DNA of 26,991 nucleotides from Clostridiales bacterium (GCA_012728025.1 JAAYFX010000103.1:1-26991), one strand, 5' to 3'; shown: positions 16,187 through 24,048, counted from the first letter of the stretch. Numbers and translations: made by a program. Notes: generated from the letters alone by a model not told the origin.

Positions 16187-16279
16187 AAAACAAAGACATC
16201 CCCCTAAGGCCGCTCTTATAAAAAACGATAAATAAACACTATATCCTCACTTTTTAAGCGAAGGATAGCATATATATGC

Positions 16280-16315
16280 AAAAAATAAAAGAACCAATAC
16301 ATAGATTGGTTCTTT
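16280..16315 (-). terminator. Intrinsic terminator after tRNA-Thr
   Basis: An 11-bp stem (16288-16298 with 16305-16315, 6-nt loop) is followed on the minus strand by TTTTATTTTTT. It lies 13 nt past the encoded CCA of the tRNA. Confidence 0.8.
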
Positions 16316-16327
16316 ATTGGTTCCTTT

Positions 16328-16402
16328 TGGAGCTGCTGGTGAGAATCGAACTCACAACCCCATCATTACGAGTGATGTGCTCTACCTTTGAGCCACAGCA
16401 GC
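16328..16402 (-). tRNA. tRNA-Thr (anticodon CGU)
   Basis: The 75-nt sequence folds as a standard cloverleaf: acceptor GCTGCTG/CAGCAGC, anticodon stem CATCA/TGATG with loop CTCGTAA (anticodon CGT, reads ACG), T arm GTGAG-TTCGATT-CTCAC, and an encoded CCA. It is a single-gene unit with its own promoter and terminator. Confidence 0.97.
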
Positions 16403-16430
16403 AGTTATAGCCATTAAAGTCACGAAAGTT

Positions 16431-16459
16431 ATTATACATCCCCGTCTTTTGCTTGTCAA
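16431..16459 (-). promoter_or_regulatory. Consensus sigma-A promoter for tRNA-Thr
   Basis: Minus-strand TTGACA (16459-16454) and TATAAT (16436-16431) match consensus fully with a 17-bp spacer, 28 nt before the mature tRNA 5' end. Confidence 0.92.
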
Positions 16460-16474
16460 TAAGCTAATCTATGT

Positions 16475-16518
16475 AAATCTCGGTCAGGCAGGAAATAATC
16501 AGTGCCTAACCGAGATTT
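16475..16518 (-). terminator. Hairpin after the flavoenzyme gene, probable terminator
   Basis: A 16-bp stem with one mismatch (16475-16490 with 16503-16518, 12-nt loop) lies 10 nt past the stop of the OYE-family gene. The 3' end has only a short T stretch, so termination may be incomplete. Confidence 0.6.
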
Positions 16519-16527
16519 ATATAAAAC

Positions 16528-18591
16528 TTACAAACTTTCGGCAAGCTTTGCCGCCTGCTCTATGGCATCGGAGACCTTGCCTGTGCCTGTGCTGTCGCCT
16601 ATATTAAAGGTGCTGACCCCAAGGGCTTTAAGTTCTTCATACAGCCCTGTTTCCGGATTTGAGCCAACGGAAACAACAATAGTATCGCAGGGGATTTTAA
16701 GCTCCAATATTTCCTCAGGAACCTTAATTCCGCTTTCTCGCTCTTTCCTCTTTTCCTCACGGCTTTTCTGTTTTACGGCAGAAATTAAAGCACCCTGTTC
16801 AGAGAGGTTTAAAAGCTTTGCAAAGGGATACTTTTCCACGCCTAAGCGGTCAAGCTCATCTAAAAGTGGCCAAGCTGTCCCCTGCTCAAAACCGGAGCCG
16901 ATTTTTGCAGCATCAATAATGCTTATTTTCCGCTGGCATTTATCCATAAGCTCCAAAACCTTCTCGGGAGTCTCTGCCCTTCTGGAAAGCAGGAAATAAA
17001 CCTGCTCCGGCGAAAGAGCCGCCTCACGGGCAATAAACTCGGCGCTCTCACAGCCAACGGCTCCCCCTCCAATTATAAGCACATTTTTTCCGGCAATTAC
17101 CCTGCCGCTTAAAATGTCGAAGGCTCCGCAAACCGTTATCCCCTGAACTTCCGGAAGCTCAAGACTTTTTTGCGTACTTCCTGTGGCTGCAACCACATGG
17201 TCAAAGGACATTTCCTTTATTTCTTCGGCTGCAGCTTCCTTACCCAAGCACAGCTTTACTCCGCTTTTTGTGAGCATATGTTTGTGATATTCAATAAGCT
17301 CCAAAAACTCATGCTTTGAGGGAACCTTGCCTGCAAGATTAAGCTGGCCGCCTATGCAATCGGACTTTTCCCACAAGGTTACAGAATGCCCTCTCTGGGA
17401 AGCCTGTATGGCAAACTCACAGCCAGCAGGGCCTGCTCCCACAACAAGGATGTTTTTTCCGGTCTTGGACTTTTCGCCGTCTTTTTCATATTCCCTGCCG
17501 GCCTTGGCATTTACAAGACATTCCACAGGCATGGCAAAAAAGGTTTTCGCCAAACAGCCCTGATTGCAGGCGACACAATGGCGTATAAGGTCAGTTTCTG
17601 CATCCCTTGCCTTATTCACCCAGTCGGGGTCTGCTATAAGAGTTCGCCCAAGGCTTACCATATCAGCCTCACCGATGGCTAGAATTTTTTCCGCCTCGGC
17701 AGGGTCATTTATACGATTGCTTGTGGCAACAGGAATTGAAACAGCCTTTTTAACTGCTCCCGCAAGGTAAGAAAAGCCCCCACGGGGAAGGTCACCCGTA
17801 AGCTGAGGAACCCTTGTTTCGTGCCAGCCGCCGGTGACATTTATCATGTCCACTCCGGCCTGCTCCATAAGCCTTGCAAAGCTTACAGCGTCATCACCTG
17901 TGTTTGAGTCGGGGACAAAGTCGTTTCCGGAAATGCGCATTAAAATGGGGTAATCCTCCCCTACTGAGCGGCGGACAGCAGAAACCGCCTGCCTTGCAAA
18001 CCTTGTGCGGTTTTCCCAAGAGCCGCCGTATTCATCAAGGCGCAGATTGGTTTTAGGTGATAAAAATTGACAAATGAGATAGCCTGCCGAAGCAGATATT
18101 TCAACAGCGTCAAAGCCGGCTTCCTTGGCCCTTTTCGCCGCCGCCGCCATTTTTTCGATAATAGTTTCTATCTCCTCGATACTTGCTTCCTTTGGCATTT
18201 CCTTTGTAAACTTACTGAAAACAGCGGAAGGCGCAAGGGCCTGCCTGCCCTCATTGGCTATCTGGTGGGCATAGGCTCCCGCATGGTAAAGCTGAACCGC
18301 CACCTTTGCCCCTTCTTTATGTATAAGCTCGGTAAAATCCTTGTATCCGGAGATAAAGCTGTCATTTTCCAAACTCATCATCCCCGGTGAGCCGCCGTAT
18401 TCGTCAAAGCGACAGCCGCCGACGGTAATAAGCCCTACGCCGCCTTCTGCCCGCCGACGGTAAAACTCATTAAACCTTTCATTTGCATAACCATCCATAT
18501 TATATAGTAAATGTATGGCCGGCATAAGGCTACGGTTTTTTATCTCCATTCCCCGTATGTTTATAGGGCTAAACAATCTGTCAAACTGCAT
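16528..18591 (-). CDS. Old yellow enzyme/enoate reductase family NADH:flavin oxidoreductase (FMN, FAD, 4Fe-4S)
   Basis: This 687-residue protein has the three-part build of 2,4-dienoyl-CoA reductase (FadH), enoate reductase and the bile-acid enzymes BaiCD/BaiH. The FMN TIM barrel (about 1-335) has Tyr171 (SAGYLICQFLSP) and His257 (GGWHETRVP) at the places of the FadH proton-donor pair. Cys339, Cys342, Cys346 and Cys358 (C-x2-C-x3-C-x11-C) are the Fe-S ligands. Two dinucleotide folds follow: VVGAGPAGCE (about 383-392) for FAD and IIGGGAVGCE for NAD(P). It should reduce an activated C=C bond with NAD(P)H; the substrate cannot be read from sequence. The start at ATG 18591 has AGGAGG 5 nt upstream. 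It is downstream of hypB and the sigma-54 activator. Confidence 0.93.
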   Translation of the reverse strand: MQFDRLFSPINIRGMEIKNRSLMPAIHLLYNMDGYANERFNEFYRRRAEGGVGLITVGGCRFDEYGGSPGMMSLENDSFISGYKDFTELIHKEGAKVAVQLYHAGAYAHQIANEGRQALAPSAVFSKFTKEMPKEASIEEIETIIEKMAAAAKRAKEAGFDAVEISASAGYLICQFLSPKTNLRLDEYGGSWENRTRFARQAVSAVRRSVGEDYPILMRISGNDFVPDSNTGDDAVSFARLMEQAGVDMINVTGGWHETRVPQLTGDLPRGGFSYLAGAVKKAVSIPVATSNRINDPAEAEKILAIGEADMVSLGRTLIADPDWVNKARDAETDLIRHCVACNQGCLAKTFFAMPVECLVNAKAGREYEKDGEKSKTGKNILVVGAGPAGCEFAIQASQRGHSVTLWEKSDCIGGQLNLAGKVPSKHEFLELIEYHKHMLTKSGVKLCLGKEAAAEEIKEMSFDHVVAATGSTQKSLELPEVQGITVCGAFDILSGRVIAGKNVLIIGGGAVGCESAEFIAREAALSPEQVYFLLSRRAETPEKVLELMDKCQRKISIIDAAKIGSGFEQGTAWPLLDELDRLGVEKYPFAKLLNLSEQGALISAVKQKSREEKRKERESGIKVPEEILELKIPCDTIVVSVGSNPETGLYEELKALGVSTFNIGDSTGTGKVSDAIEQAAKLAESL

Positions 18592-18616
18592 TTTCTCCTC
18601 CTTAATACATAAGGAC

Positions 18617-18646
18617 AAAGCCCTCCCAGATTTTTGAGAGGGTTTT
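18617..18646. other. Hairpin between hypB and the flavoenzyme gene
   Basis: Arms 18617-18625 and 18638-18646 pair over 9 positions including one wobble (seen on plus) or mismatch (on minus), with a 12-nt loop. It lies in the 74-nt gap ahead of the flavoenzyme gene. It lacks a good T run on the minus strand, so it may be a processing or attenuating hairpin rather than a terminator. Confidence 0.35.
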
Positions 18647-18665
18647 GCCCTTAAAATAATTTATT

Positions 18666-19334
18666 TTATGCGTTCCACTGACGGACTCTTGAAGCCAACC
18701 AATCTGTAAACTCCTTGACTCCCTCGCCGGTTTTTGCTGAAATTTCAAATATCTTGATTTCGGGATTAAGCTTTGTGACCCTTTCTCTAACAGCATCACT
18801 GTCAAAGTTAAAATAGGGCTTTACGTCTATTTTGTTTATGACGAGAGCCGCAACCTTCGAAAACATTAGGGGGTATTTAAGGGGTTTGTCGTCCCCTTCG
18901 GGAACAGAGAGAAGCATAATATCGAAGGACGAACCTGTGTCAAACTCTGCGGGGCAAACAAGGTTTCCGACATTCTCTAAAATGGCAAAGTCAACATCTT
19001 CGATACCCATGGCGTCAATGCCGCTTTCCGTCATTCCGGCATCCAGATGGCACATTCCTCCGGTGTGAAGCTGAATTGCCTTAACACCTGTGGCGGCAAC
19101 GGTTTCAGCGTCAACAGCAGAGTCTATATCGGCTTCCATAACACCAATTCGGAACTCATCACGCATATTCTCGATTATGCGCAGAACAGTGCTTGTCTTT
19201 CCAGAGCCGGGGGAGGACATAAGGTTCATAAGGCAGGTCTTTTCTTTTTTAAGCCTTTCCCGCAACTTATCAGCCTGCAACTCATTGTTCTCAAATACGC
19301 TCTTTTTGATTTCAAATATTCTTACCTTGTCCAT
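18666..19334 (-). CDS. hypB: HypB-like nickel/metal-chaperone GTPase
   Basis: HypB is a GTPase that, with HypA, delivers nickel to [NiFe]-hydrogenase. The 222-residue protein has the P-loop SSPGSGKTS (40-48), EADIDSAVDAE (68-78), GGMCHLDAG with Cys95 and His96, ENVGNLVCP with Cys127, and the guanine motif NKID (167-170). Cys-His plus Cys is the conserved metal site between HypB subunits. There is no His-rich N-terminal region. The start at ATG 19334 follows AAAGGAA; an in-frame start at 19373 is less supported. No hydrogenase, urease or other hyp gene is in the window, so its client is unclear: it may serve a distant enzyme or be a repurposed G3E GTPase. Confidence 0.9.
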   Translation of the reverse strand: MDKVRIFEIKKSVFENNELQADKLRERLKKEKTCLMNLMSSPGSGKTSTVLRIIENMRDEFRIGVMEADIDSAVDAETVAATGVKAIQLHTGGMCHLDAGMTESGIDAMGIEDVDFAILENVGNLVCPAEFDTGSSFDIMLLSVPEGDDKPLKYPLMFSKVAALVINKIDVKPYFNFDSDAVRERVTKLNPEIKIFEISAKTGEGVKEFTDWLASRVRQWNA

Positions 19335-19395
19335 ACTTATTTCCTTTCTGATTTTAGATTTAACCCTCTGCAAAAGCCGCTGGGGGCCTATTTTA

Positions 19396-21345
19396 TTAGT
19401 TCATGCCAAATTCCTGCATCCTTCTGTAAAAGGTGCTGCGGGAAAGACCCAGATATTCGGCAGCCTTGGTTTTGTTGTTCCGACACTTCTTCAAAGCCAT
19501 CTCAAACTTTTCCTTCTCGTCCATGCCGTAAATGTCAAAGGGAATGCTCATGGGTAGCTGCTCCTCAACTGTGCTTTCCATAAAATAATCACCAAGATAA
19601 TTGTGGATTTCCTTATCGCTTATTAGGCTCTCCTCATGGGTGCTGACTATTCCCTCCAACAGATTTTGAAGCTCTCTTATATTACCCGGCCATGAATATC
19701 TGCCTAAAAACTCCATGGCACTTTTTGAAAGCCTTATGTCTGGTTTTCCCATACGGGCGCAGAGCTTTTTTATGAAATACTCTGCAAAAAGGAAAACATC
19801 TCCTCCCCTGTTTTTCAAGGGGGGAATGTTTATTCGTATAACGCTTAGGCGGTAGAATAAATCCTCACGGAAAAGTCTCTGCTCAATTAGCTCTTTCAGG
19901 TTTTTGTTGGTTGCCGCTATGATGCGCACATCCACCTCAATAAGCCTGTTTCCGCCAACCTTACGGAAATTCTTTTCTTCAAGCACCCGCAGAAGAACAG
20001 ACTGCACTTCCATGGGCATATCTCCAATTTCGTCGAGAAAGAGAGTCCCATGGTTGGCAATTTCAAATTTGCCCACAGAGCCTTCTCTTTTTGCACCGGT
20101 AAAGGCACCGCTTTCATAGCCGAAGAGCTCGCTGGCTATAAGCTCCTTTGAAAAAGCTGCGCAGTTTATGGCCACAAAGGGCTTATGCCCTCTCTTACTG
20201 GCATTGTGAATTGCCTGAGCAAAGACATCCTTACCGACGCCGCTTTCCCCTTGAATAAGAATGTTACTGTCTGACAAAGCAGCTATTTTACTGCGCTTTA
20301 CCGTTTCCATCATAACTTCGTTTTCGCCTATGATGTCGTTAAAGGTAAATCTTGCGTTGTTGTCTGTATATTTCGGAGCAAGTTTTCCCGCCTTGCTATT
20401 TATAGAAAAAGAAATAGCAATGCCGTCGGGATGAAACTGGTTGGCCTTATATGTTGAGGTGCTTATATTAACAAAAGCCTTGCCGGTTTTAACTGCAAGC
20501 TGCAAAGGCTTGTCATCAACACTTTTCTTGCTTTGAATAATTCCCCAAAATTCCCTGTTATCCGGCAGGGGCAAAATAAGCTCGTCCAGCGTCAGGTGGT
20601 AAGAGTCGGTTTTATTAAGGCCCAATATCTTAAATACTTGGTCATTTATTATAACAACCTCGTATCTATCCTTGTTTTGTCTCATGAATATAGAGCCGGA
20701 ATCTTCGTCACCGTTGACAAAAATATCTATACTGTGGAACAAAAACATATCAAGCTCAATCATGCGGGCAAGGGTCATTGCAACAGCGCCCAGAAAAGGA
20801 TGGTTTTTATTCGCTGGAATAGCTATGACTATACTTCCGAAAAGCTCCCCCTCATTTAAAAAAATCGGAGCGTAGTAATATGAGCCTTCAACAAGAAAGC
20901 GGCAATAGCATTGGGAGCCTTCCATTGCCAAAAACGCCTTTTTCCTATTCCCCACTGAAAAAGGGTTTGCACCCACAATGTCCTCTGTCCATTTTGTGCC
21001 GCCTGTTATTCCCCACTCGGAGAGCCAGTCCGGCTCTGTGGGTGCGCCGTAAATTCGCAGCAAAACCCCGTCCTTGCCAAAAAGCAGCACACGAATGTCA
21101 TCATCAATACTGTTTTCTATAAGGTGATTAACCGCCCAGTCAGAGCAGATTGTAAGTCTGCGGTAGGTTTTTTTGGCCTTCTCCATTTCAGAAGTGCTAA
21201 GCTCTTTGGGCAGGGTCCAGATATGGTCTACATGGCAGGCCGCACTTCGCTTCCATGAGTTTAAAACATCCTTGTCCAGCGCTTCCTTTAAAGCTGTTCC
21301 CTCATGCAGCTCCAGCCATTTTTCAACATTTTCAAGCTTTCGCAT
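19396..21345 (-). CDS. Sigma-54-dependent activator, AcoR-like
   Basis: The 649-residue regulator has an N-terminal sensory region like AcoR (LNSWKRS near 28-34, GAF-like domain about 60-205), a possible PAS domain (about 225-320), an AAA+ domain (about 333-560) and a Fis-type helix-turn-helix (NKTKAAEYLGLSRSTFYRRM, 624-643). The AAA+ part has Walker A GESGVGK (366-372), the sigma-54 contact loop GAFTGA (413-418), Walker B GTLFLDE (433-439) and an arginine-finger region, so it should activate sigma-54 promoters. ATG 21345 is chosen because AAAGGA lies 9 nt upstream, while ATG 21363 has no ribosome site. It heads a minus-strand run with hypB and the flavoenzyme, 61 nt upstream of hypB. Ligand unknown. 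Confidence 0.94.
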   Translation of the reverse strand: MRKLENVEKWLELHEGTALKEALDKDVLNSWKRSAACHVDHIWTLPKELSTSEMEKAKKTYRRLTICSDWAVNHLIENSIDDDIRVLLFGKDGVLLRIYGAPTEPDWLSEWGITGGTKWTEDIVGANPFSVGNRKKAFLAMEGSQCYCRFLVEGSYYYAPIFLNEGELFGSIVIAIPANKNHPFLGAVAMTLARMIELDMFLFHSIDIFVNGDEDSGSIFMRQNKDRYEVVIINDQVFKILGLNKTDSYHLTLDELILPLPDNREFWGIIQSKKSVDDKPLQLAVKTGKAFVNISTSTYKANQFHPDGIAISFSINSKAGKLAPKYTDNNARFTFNDIIGENEVMMETVKRSKIAALSDSNILIQGESGVGKDVFAQAIHNASKRGHKPFVAINCAAFSKELIASELFGYESGAFTGAKREGSVGKFEIANHGTLFLDEIGDMPMEVQSVLLRVLEEKNFRKVGGNRLIEVDVRIIAATNKNLKELIEQRLFREDLFYRLSVIRINIPPLKNRGGDVFLFAEYFIKKLCARMGKPDIRLSKSAMEFLGRYSWPGNIRELQNLLEGIVSTHEESLISDKEIHNYLGDYFMESTVEEQLPMSIPFDIYGMDEKEKFEMALKKCRNNKTKAAEYLGLSRSTFYRRMQEFGMN

Positions 21346-21369
21346 TAAGACCGTTCCTTTCATAAATTT

Positions 21370-21424
21370 AAAAAGCCGGCGGAAAAATCATTTTTCGGCA
21401 AATGTATCGTGAGTAGCCGAAAAG
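21370..21424 (-). promoter_or_regulatory. Possible transcription attenuator in the activator-gene leader
   Basis: On the minus-strand RNA, hairpin 1 pairs 21423-21416 with 21399-21392 (8 bp). Hairpin 2 pairs within 21399-21375 (A5/T5 and GCCG/CGGC arms) and is followed by TTTTT (21374-21370). They share bases 21392-21399, so only one can form; this is an antiterminator/terminator layout. The terminator stem is AT-rich and bulged. Confidence 0.4.
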
Positions 21425-21488
21425 TTTTGTATATTATATATTTATCCATTAGCCTTGAGGCATCTTATGTGTGTATTTAAAACCATAT

Positions 21489-21517
21489 AGTATAAAAGTC
21501 ATATACGTTTCAATCAA
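21489..21517 (-). promoter_or_regulatory. Candidate sigma-A promoter for the sigma-54 activator gene
   Basis: Minus-strand TTGATT (21517-21512) and TATACT (21494-21489) with a 17-bp spacer, giving a leader of about 135 nt. Confidence 0.5.
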
Positions 21518-21519
21518 AT

Positions 21520-21543
21520 ATAATATTCACTTGTGAACATTAT
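21520..21543. promoter_or_regulatory. 24-bp palindrome, probable regulator site
   Basis: Arms ATAATATTCAC and GTGAACATTAT pair with a single mismatch around a TT centre. The site abuts the upstream side of the activator gene's -35 box, a place used by activators or by autoregulation. Confidence 0.6.
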
Positions 21544-21711
21544 ATCATAGGAGCCATTAGCTATCAAGTGAGCAAAATACAAAATGATACAATTTGACAC
21601 AATTATAACACTATTTAAAGACGAGAGAGTAAAAAGCTGTATTAAAACAAAACAACTTTCCTATATATTTGGTGTATCTTGATTGTTTTTGAGCAAAACC
21701 CCCATATTTCC

Positions 21712-21740
21712 TTGAAATAATCATATAATTGGTATATACT
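21712..21740 (+). promoter_or_regulatory. Sigma-A type promoter for the transketolase genes
   Basis: TTGAAA (21712-21717) and TATACT (21735-21740) with a 17-bp spacer, 110 nt before the first transketolase gene. Confidence 0.6.
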
Positions 21741-21850
21741 TCAGGCTAGGAAAATCTCGGGTTCAAGCTGTATTCGTTATTGTCTTATCGGCATTACACT
21801 GGTGCAGCTTACCGGCACTTTTATGCAAAAACAATACGGAGGAACACAAA

Positions 21851-22681
21851 ATGCCACTTAGCCAAGAACGAGTCGCAGAGCTTAATGACCTTTGCCGAAT
21901 GTTTCGTATCGATGTGCTGAAAGCCGTTCACAGCATTCAATCCGGACATCCAGGCGGCTCTCTGTCAGTATGCGAAATTCTTACACTTTTGTATCAGGAG
22001 CTTATGAACATAAGCGCCGATAAGGCGGACGACCCCAACCGTGACCGCCTTGTTTTAAGCAAGGGACACGCCGCTCCCATGCTATACAGAAACCTTATAG
22101 AAAAGGGTTTTCTGCCCGCAGATAGTATGTCCGGCCTGCGCCGTATAGATAGCCTGCTTCAAGGCCACCCCTCAAACCACACCCCCGGTGTGGAAATGCC
22201 CTCAGGCCCTTTGGGTCTGGGTCTTTCTGCTGCTCAGGGCATGGCCATGGGCCTTCGCCTAAATGGCAGCAAGGCCAGAGTTTATGCTATCCTCGGTGAT
22301 GGTGAAACCAACGAGGGGGTCGTCTGGGAGGCGGCTATGTCCGCTCCTAAGTTTGGGCTTTCAAACCTAACCGCCGTTGTTGATTACAATAAGGTTCAGT
22401 TAGATGGTACCACAGATGAAATTATGCCCCTTGGTGATTTGGCCTCAAAGTTTTCTGCCTTCGGCTGGAACGTGATTACCTGCGACGGCCACGATATAAA
22501 TGCTCTTTATGATGCTTTTGGGTCAGCAAAAAGCTATACCGTTGGCCCTAGTGTCATTATTGCAGACACCATAAAGGGCAAGGGTGTTTCCTTTATGGAA
22601 GGAAAGGCCGCATGGCACGGCAAGGCAATTCCGGATGCAGAGCTTGCGACAGCTATGAAAGAGCTTGGAGGTGAAGCCTAA
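21851..22681 (+). CDS. Transketolase, N-terminal (thiamine diphosphate binding) subunit
   Basis: The 276-residue protein equals the N-terminal third of a full transketolase. It carries the diphosphate/metal side of the cofactor site: SGHPGGSLS (31-39), SKGHAAPMLY, MPSGPLGLGLSAAQGMAMG and the GDGETNEG...DYNKVQLDG metal motif (Gly149 to Asn180). The enzyme moves two-carbon ketol units between sugar phosphates in the pentose phosphate pathway. GGAGG lies 9 nt before the ATG. The stop overlaps the next start (TAATG), and the two products should assemble into one active enzyme. Split transketolase is common in Clostridia and archaea; action on 1-deoxy-sugar or other ketol substrates cannot be excluded. 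Confidence 0.95.
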   Translation: MPLSQERVAELNDLCRMFRIDVLKAVHSIQSGHPGGSLSVCEILTLLYQELMNISADKADDPNRDRLVLSKGHAAPMLYRNLIEKGFLPADSMSGLRRIDSLLQGHPSNHTPGVEMPSGPLGLGLSAAQGMAMGLRLNGSKARVYAILGDGETNEGVVWEAAMSAPKFGLSNLTAVVDYNKVQLDGTTDEIMPLGDLASKFSAFGWNVITCDGHDINALYDAFGSAKSYTVGPSVIIADTIKGKGVSFMEGKAAWHGKAIPDAELATAMKELGGEA

Positions 22682-23619
22682 TGTCAAAAGCGATTAGAGA
22701 TGTTTACGGTTCTGTTCTGGCAGAGCTTGCAGAAAACAATAATGATATAGTCGTGCTGGATGCGGATTTGTCCGGCTCCACCAAGAGCGGCATCTTCGGA
22801 AAGGCTTTTCCAGAGCGCTTTTTCAACATGGGCATAGCCGAAAGCAATATGGTCGCAACAGCCGCCGGTCTTTCCACTACGGGCAAAATTCCCTTTGTAA
22901 ACACCTTCACAGTGTTTCTAACCACCTTAGGTCTTATCTCCACCAGAGCACAAATATGCTATGGCAACCTTAACGTAAAGCTTGCAGGTGCCTACTGCGG
23001 TATGTCGGACGCCTTTGACGGTGCCACCCACCATGCCACTGAGGACATTGCTGTTATGCGAAGCCTGCCCAACATGACGGTCATTGTTCCCTCAGATGCC
23101 GCTTCTACCCGCTGGGCCACAAAATACGCGGTAGAAAAGGTAGGCCCTATGTATCTGCGTCTCTCCCGTGATGTATATCCCGACCTCTACCCTGAAAATA
23201 CCGCTTTTGAATGTGGAAAGGGAGCCATTGTCCGTGAGGGCAAAGACCTCACCGTAATTGCCTGTGGCCTTTTGGTTCATAAGGCAATTGAAGCAGCAGA
23301 GGTAATGGAAGAAAAAGGTGTTTCCGTTCGTGTTGTGGATATGTACAGCATAAAGCCCATAGATAAAGAGCTTATTTTGCGCTGTGCAGAAGAAACAGGA
23401 GCCATTGTCACTGCTGAAGAGCACAATATATTCGGCGGACTGGGCGGGGCTGTTGCCGAAGTTCTTGCCTATGGGGGAGCCGGTGTTCCCACAGAGTTTG
23501 TCGGCATTCAGGACACCTTTACGGAAAGCGCTCCTTATAAAGACCTTCTCAAAAAGTATGGTGTTGATGCAAACGGCGTACTCGCCGGAATAGAAAAGGT
23601 TTTGGCAAGAAAAAAATAA
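22681..23619 (+). CDS. Transketolase, C-terminal (pyrimidine binding) subunit
   Basis: The 312-residue partner contains the pyrimidine-binding domain with the activating Glu54 in MGIAESNM, the DAFDGATHHATEDIAVMRSLP segment lining the active site, and the C-terminal transketolase domain (EEHNIFGGLGGAVAEV). Its ATG shares one base with the stop of the N-terminal subunit, and GGAGGTG just upstream drives coupled translation, giving equal amounts. A hairpin terminator follows. The pair lies divergent from the sigma-54 activator but has its own sigma-A promoter, so control by that activator is not indicated. Confidence 0.95.
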   Translation: MSKAIRDVYGSVLAELAENNNDIVVLDADLSGSTKSGIFGKAFPERFFNMGIAESNMVATAAGLSTTGKIPFVNTFTVFLTTLGLISTRAQICYGNLNVKLAGAYCGMSDAFDGATHHATEDIAVMRSLPNMTVIVPSDAASTRWATKYAVEKVGPMYLRLSRDVYPDLYPENTAFECGKGAIVREGKDLTVIACGLLVHKAIEAAEVMEEKGVSVRVVDMYSIKPIDKELILRCAEETGAIVTAEEHNIFGGLGGAVAEVLAYGGAGVPTEFVGIQDTFTESAPYKDLLKKYGVDANGVLAGIEKVLARKK

Positions 23620-23632
23620 ACATTGTTTTTCC

Positions 23633-23668
23633 GAAAAGCGGCGGAAATAACCATTTCCGTCGCTTTTC
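23633..23668 (+). terminator. Terminator after the transketolase genes
   Basis: A 15-bp stem with one G-T wobble (23633-23647 with 23654-23668, 6-nt loop) starts 14 nt past the stop. The following T content is modest. Confidence 0.7.
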
Positions 23669-23759
23669 ACTATTTTGTCATATAAAAGGGCCTTTATTTG
23701 TTTTATTTATAAAGAATTGCATTCTTTTAAAAAAACATGAAAAAAGCGGAATAAAGGTA

Positions 23760-23788
23760 TTGACACATAGCAGATTGTCTAGTATAAT
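23760..23788 (+). promoter_or_regulatory. Consensus sigma-A promoter for the tRNA cluster
   Basis: TTGACA (23760-23765) and TATAAT (23783-23788) match consensus fully with a 17-bp spacer, 43 nt before the first tRNA. Confidence 0.93.
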
Positions 23789-23831
23789 AGCCCTTGCCTG
23801 TTCGGAAAATTATGTGTTAAATCACATACAT

Positions 23832-23908
23832 GGCGGCGTAGCTCAGTTGGCTAGAGCACTCGGTTCATACCCGGGGTGTCACCGGTTCAAATCCAGTCGC
23901 CGCTACCA
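23832..23908 (+). tRNA. tRNA-Met, elongator type (anticodon CAU)
   Basis: The 77-nt cloverleaf has acceptor GGCGGCG/CGCCGCT (a G1-U72 wobble, seen in elongator Met), anticodon loop TTCATAC, and an encoded CCA. The first pair is not the mismatch of an initiator tRNA. The T stem (ACCGG/CCAGT) has a C-A mismatch at its middle pair. An isoleucine tRNA with lysidine at the CAU anticodon is less likely from the acceptor sequence. Confidence 0.93.
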
Positions 23909-23914
23909 AAAAAC

Positions 23915-23934
23915 GGGAGTGTCATGGCACTCCC
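23915..23934 (+). other. Hairpin between tRNA-Met and tRNA-Glu
   Basis: GGGAGTG and CACTCCC pair over 7 bp around a 6-nt loop. It has no T run, so it likely marks RNA processing rather than termination. Confidence 0.6.
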
Positions 23935-23942
23935 AAGTATAT

Positions 23943-24017
23943 GGCCCGTTGGTCAAGTGGTTAAGACACCGCCCTTTCACGGCGGTAACATGGGTTCGAG
24001 TCCCGTACGGGTCACCA
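23943..24017 (+). tRNA. tRNA-Glu (anticodon UUC)
   Basis: The 75-nt cloverleaf has acceptor GGCCCGT/ACGGGTC, anticodon stem CCGCC/GGCGG with loop CTTTCAC (anticodon TTC), T arm ATGGG-TTCGAGT-CCCGT, and an encoded CCA. Confidence 0.97.
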
Positions 24018-24020
24018 CTT

Positions 24021-24048
24021 AATTGGGAAGCGCAGGCGCTTCCCAATT
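24021..24048 (+). other. Long hairpin between tRNA-Glu and tRNA-Val
   Basis: A perfect 13-bp stem (24021-24033 with 24036-24048) leaves only two central bases, so the functional loop takes in part of the stem. It is followed by TCTGTTTT, so it could partly terminate before tRNA-Val. Confidence 0.6.

Larger units (their letters stand above)
21346..21850. other. Long divergent intergenic region between the activator and transketolase genes
   Basis: This AT-rich 505-nt stretch holds opposite promoters for the two flanking transcripts, a 24-bp palindrome and alternative leader hairpins, all listed separately. No open frame with a ribosome site was found in it. The part between 21544 and 21711 shows nothing I can name. 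Confidence 0.8.

Noticed and set aside
21520..21543. Rex-box interpretation of the palindrome
   Set aside because: Rex sites are TTGTGAA-N6-TTCACAA; here the half sites are in the opposite order with a 2-bp centre.
21812..21827. Sigma-54 type -24/-12 look-alike (CCGGCAC...ATGCA) before the transketolase genes
   Set aside because: GG and GC are separated by 9 bp instead of the strict 10, and TTGC is not present. A good sigma-A promoter lies upstream at 21712-21740. No convincing -24/-12 promoter was found before hypB or the flavoenzyme gene either.
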